This document shows, one piece after another, positions 5,179-6,451 of a stretch of DNA of 6,451 bases. The notes under the pieces were generated by a model. The model ran no database searches, had not been told where the DNA came from, and saw only the letters and a program-made list of their open reading frames with translations. Both the position numbers and the translations under genes were made by a program. The stretch is from contig JAQVEY010000145.1 of NCBI GenBank assembly GCA_028697515.1, forward strand, positions 1 to 6,451. Direction: 5' to 3'. Position 1 is the first letter of the stretch. Each line of letters begins with the position of its first letter. The DNA is from Bacteroidales bacterium. Its GTDB lineage: Bacteria; Bacteroidota; Bacteroidia; Bacteroidales; ML635J-15.

Positions 5179-5208
5179 CAAATATAGCTATTTTATGGCA
5201 ATTGTAAA
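5179..5208 (-). promoter_or_regulatory. Promoter of the secreted-protein gene (TATATTTG -7 box)
   Basis: On the - strand TATATTTG (5186-5179) matches TAnnTTTG exactly. TTTA (5208-5205), 18 bases upstream, is a near match to the -33 TTTG. Transcription would start around 5172, giving a leader of about 20 bases before the ATG at 5151 and excluding the upstream TTG as start. Confidence 0.65.
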
Positions 5209-5344
5209 TTACTAATAGAAATTTTTAACTATAAGTTACTCTCTTGAAAATTTTGATTATGCAACCATTTTATTGCTTATGATGTTTATATAATATCTTG
5301 GCTTACTCCAAAACAAGGCGGCAATTATTTTAAGTAAGCGATTT

Positions 5345-5370
5345 AGGGTGCATAATTTTGCACCCTTTTT
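5345..5370 (+). terminator. Rho-independent terminator-like hairpin, + strand orientation
   Basis: AGGGTGCA (5345-5352) pairs perfectly with TGCACCCT (5359-5366) around TAATTT, followed by T residues on the + strand. It sits immediately past the stop codon of the - strand aromatic gene, yet in that direction the hairpin is followed by AAATCG with no T run. It thus points to a + strand transcript in 5182-5344, where no gene is evident, or to an imperfect terminator of the - strand gene. Confidence 0.6.
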
Positions 5371-6418
5371 ATTGATCCTTTGAAAAAATATCATTTTGTC
5401 TTTGAATGGATTCTTTGTAAATCATCTGAAGAATTCTTAAAAGGAATTCTCTTGAAATATTGTCATTATTAGCATAGTCCAATCGTGATTCTACAATAGT
5501 CTTCCATCTTTCGAGCTGAAGTATTGTTACATTATGCTCCTTTTTTAGATTTCCGATTTCATCAACGAGTTTAAACCTATGCTCGAGCATATCAATCAAT
5601 TGATAATCAATAACATCAATTTTTTCGCGCAATTCAAATAATTTGTTCCTAAAATCATTGTTATCATTTACCGGATATCTGAAATCAAGCTTTGAAATAA
5701 GCACTTTTAATTTTTCGGGAGTAATTTGCTGGTCTTTATCACTCAAAGCCTGACTTGGATTAAAATGTGATTCAATCATCAAACCTGCCATATTCAGATT
5801 TATGGCTTTTTGAGCTATTTCCTGCAAAAATTCAACTTTTCCCGAAATATGACTTGGGTCGCATATGATTTTTATTTCAGGGAATCTGCGTGCAAGTTCA
5901 ATAGGAATTTCCCAGCGTGGAATATTTCTCAAATGAGTTTTTTCATATGGATAAAAACCGCGATGTATTGCAGCAACATTTTTAACCCCTGCTTTTAAAA
6001 ATCTTTCCATTGCTCCTGTCCACAATTCTATATCGGGATGAACAGGGTTTTTAACAAATACCGTTACTTCCTTATTTTCAAGTGCGTCAACAATTTCCTG
6101 AACGGAGAAAGGATTTGCTACAGTTCTTGCTCCAATCCAAAAAGCCTTGATATCATGTTTTAAAATTTCCTCCAAATGTGATGCACAGCCTACTTCAACT
6201 ATGGCTGACATATCAAGCTCTTTTTGGATTTTACTCATCCATTTCAAACCAGATTGCCCAACTCCTTCAAAACTACCCGGTCTTGTACGTGGTTTCCAGA
6301 TTCCGGCTCTGAAATAAGAGGGATTAACATATTCTTTCAGTTCTTTGGCCGTCCTGAAAACCTGCTCTTCGGATTCTGCACTGCAAGGTCCTCATATTAT
6401 GATAAATTTATCTTCCAT
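5369..6418 (-). pseudogene. Bifunctional DAHP synthase/chorismate mutase, interrupted by in-frame TGA at codon 9
   Basis: The intact enzyme would condense PEP and erythrose 4-phosphate to DAHP and also convert chorismate to prephenate. From ATG 6418 the frame reads MEDKFIII-stop-GPCSAESEEQV and then runs unbroken to TAA at 5369 (349 codons). DAHP synthase motifs, numbered with the stop as codon 9: GPCSAES at 10-16 (metal-binding Cys12), RAGIWKPRTRPGSFEG at 37-52, IGAR at 95-98, KNP at 123-125, HRG at 152-154, CDPSHISG at 186-193, MIESH at 214-218. The AroQ-type chorismate mutase domain (about 255-345) ends with LQLERWKTIVESR and YKESIQRQ. TGA replaces a residue that is normally Ser or Ala, so one change such as TCA to TGA would explain it. 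The TTG at 6247 would give a product lacking GPCS and KPRT. Frame conservation suggests a very recent mutation, a sequence error, or read-through. The frame stays open upstream to the window edge, so the start is not certain. Confidence 0.8.
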
Positions 6419-6451
6419 TTTATTTCTGCGAAGATAATAAGTAAAACTTAA

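Noticed and set aside
5152..5181. TTG at 5181 as start of the secreted protein
   Set aside because: It lies inside the TATATTTG -7 box, upstream of the expected transcription start. The ATG at 5151 gives a clean signal peptide.
6245..6247. TTG at 6247 as the true start of the DAHP synthase gene
   Set aside because: Homologous motifs GPCSAES and RAGIWKPRTRPG lie upstream in the same frame, so the gene began further up and was interrupted.
6392..6394. TGA recoded as a sense codon (Trp or Gly code) or selenocysteine
   Set aside because: No other gene in the window uses TGA internally, and Trp and Gly are written with TGG and GGN. The expected residue is Ser or Ala, not Cys/Sec, Trp or Gly. No recoding signal is apparent.

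Overview
The window looks like chromosomal DNA of a member of the Bacteroidota. The reasons are low G+C, starts without Shine-Dalgarno sequences, promoter boxes of the TTTG-N19-TAnnTTTG type, an alpha2-type glycyl-tRNA synthetase, a DAHP synthase/chorismate mutase fusion, and a secreted modular protein whose mature end begins with the NVGIN...GFLPPR...SPAEGLIIYN module common in that phylum. The species cannot be named from the sequence.

Left part (1-1606, + strand): the C-terminal half of glycyl-tRNA synthetase, followed 18 bases later by an EamA/DMT-family 10-TM transporter. Middle (1607-2165): no protein gene. A tandem array (unit 189-190 bp, two full units and a partial third) abuts an intact tRNA-Cys(GCA) gene on the - strand. 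Each unit repeats the last 20 bases of tRNA-Cys plus its terminator, and carries an inverted copy of the tRNA anticodon arm. The two complete units also hold a 108-bp multi-hairpin block. The tRNA has its own consensus promoter. Next (2172-3735): a small Cys-rich CWC-type protein gene (- strand) and, divergently, a methionine gamma-lyase-like PLP enzyme (+ strand) with its own promoter and a strong terminator. The stretch from tRNA-Cys to the PLP enzyme therefore groups three genes linked to cysteine or sulfur amino acids; whether this is functional is inference.

Right part (3754-6451, - strand): a secreted 465-residue protein with Ig-like and PKD-like modules, then the bifunctional DAHP synthase/chorismate mutase gene of aromatic amino acid synthesis. 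The latter is broken by an in-frame TGA at codon 9, exactly before the conserved GPCSAES motif.

The most unusual item is the tRNA-Cys array. It resembles successive insertions of a very small non-coding element at a tRNA 3' end, each regenerating the tRNA end, or a tandem amplification of such a block. The only differences between the two full units lie in hairpin loops.
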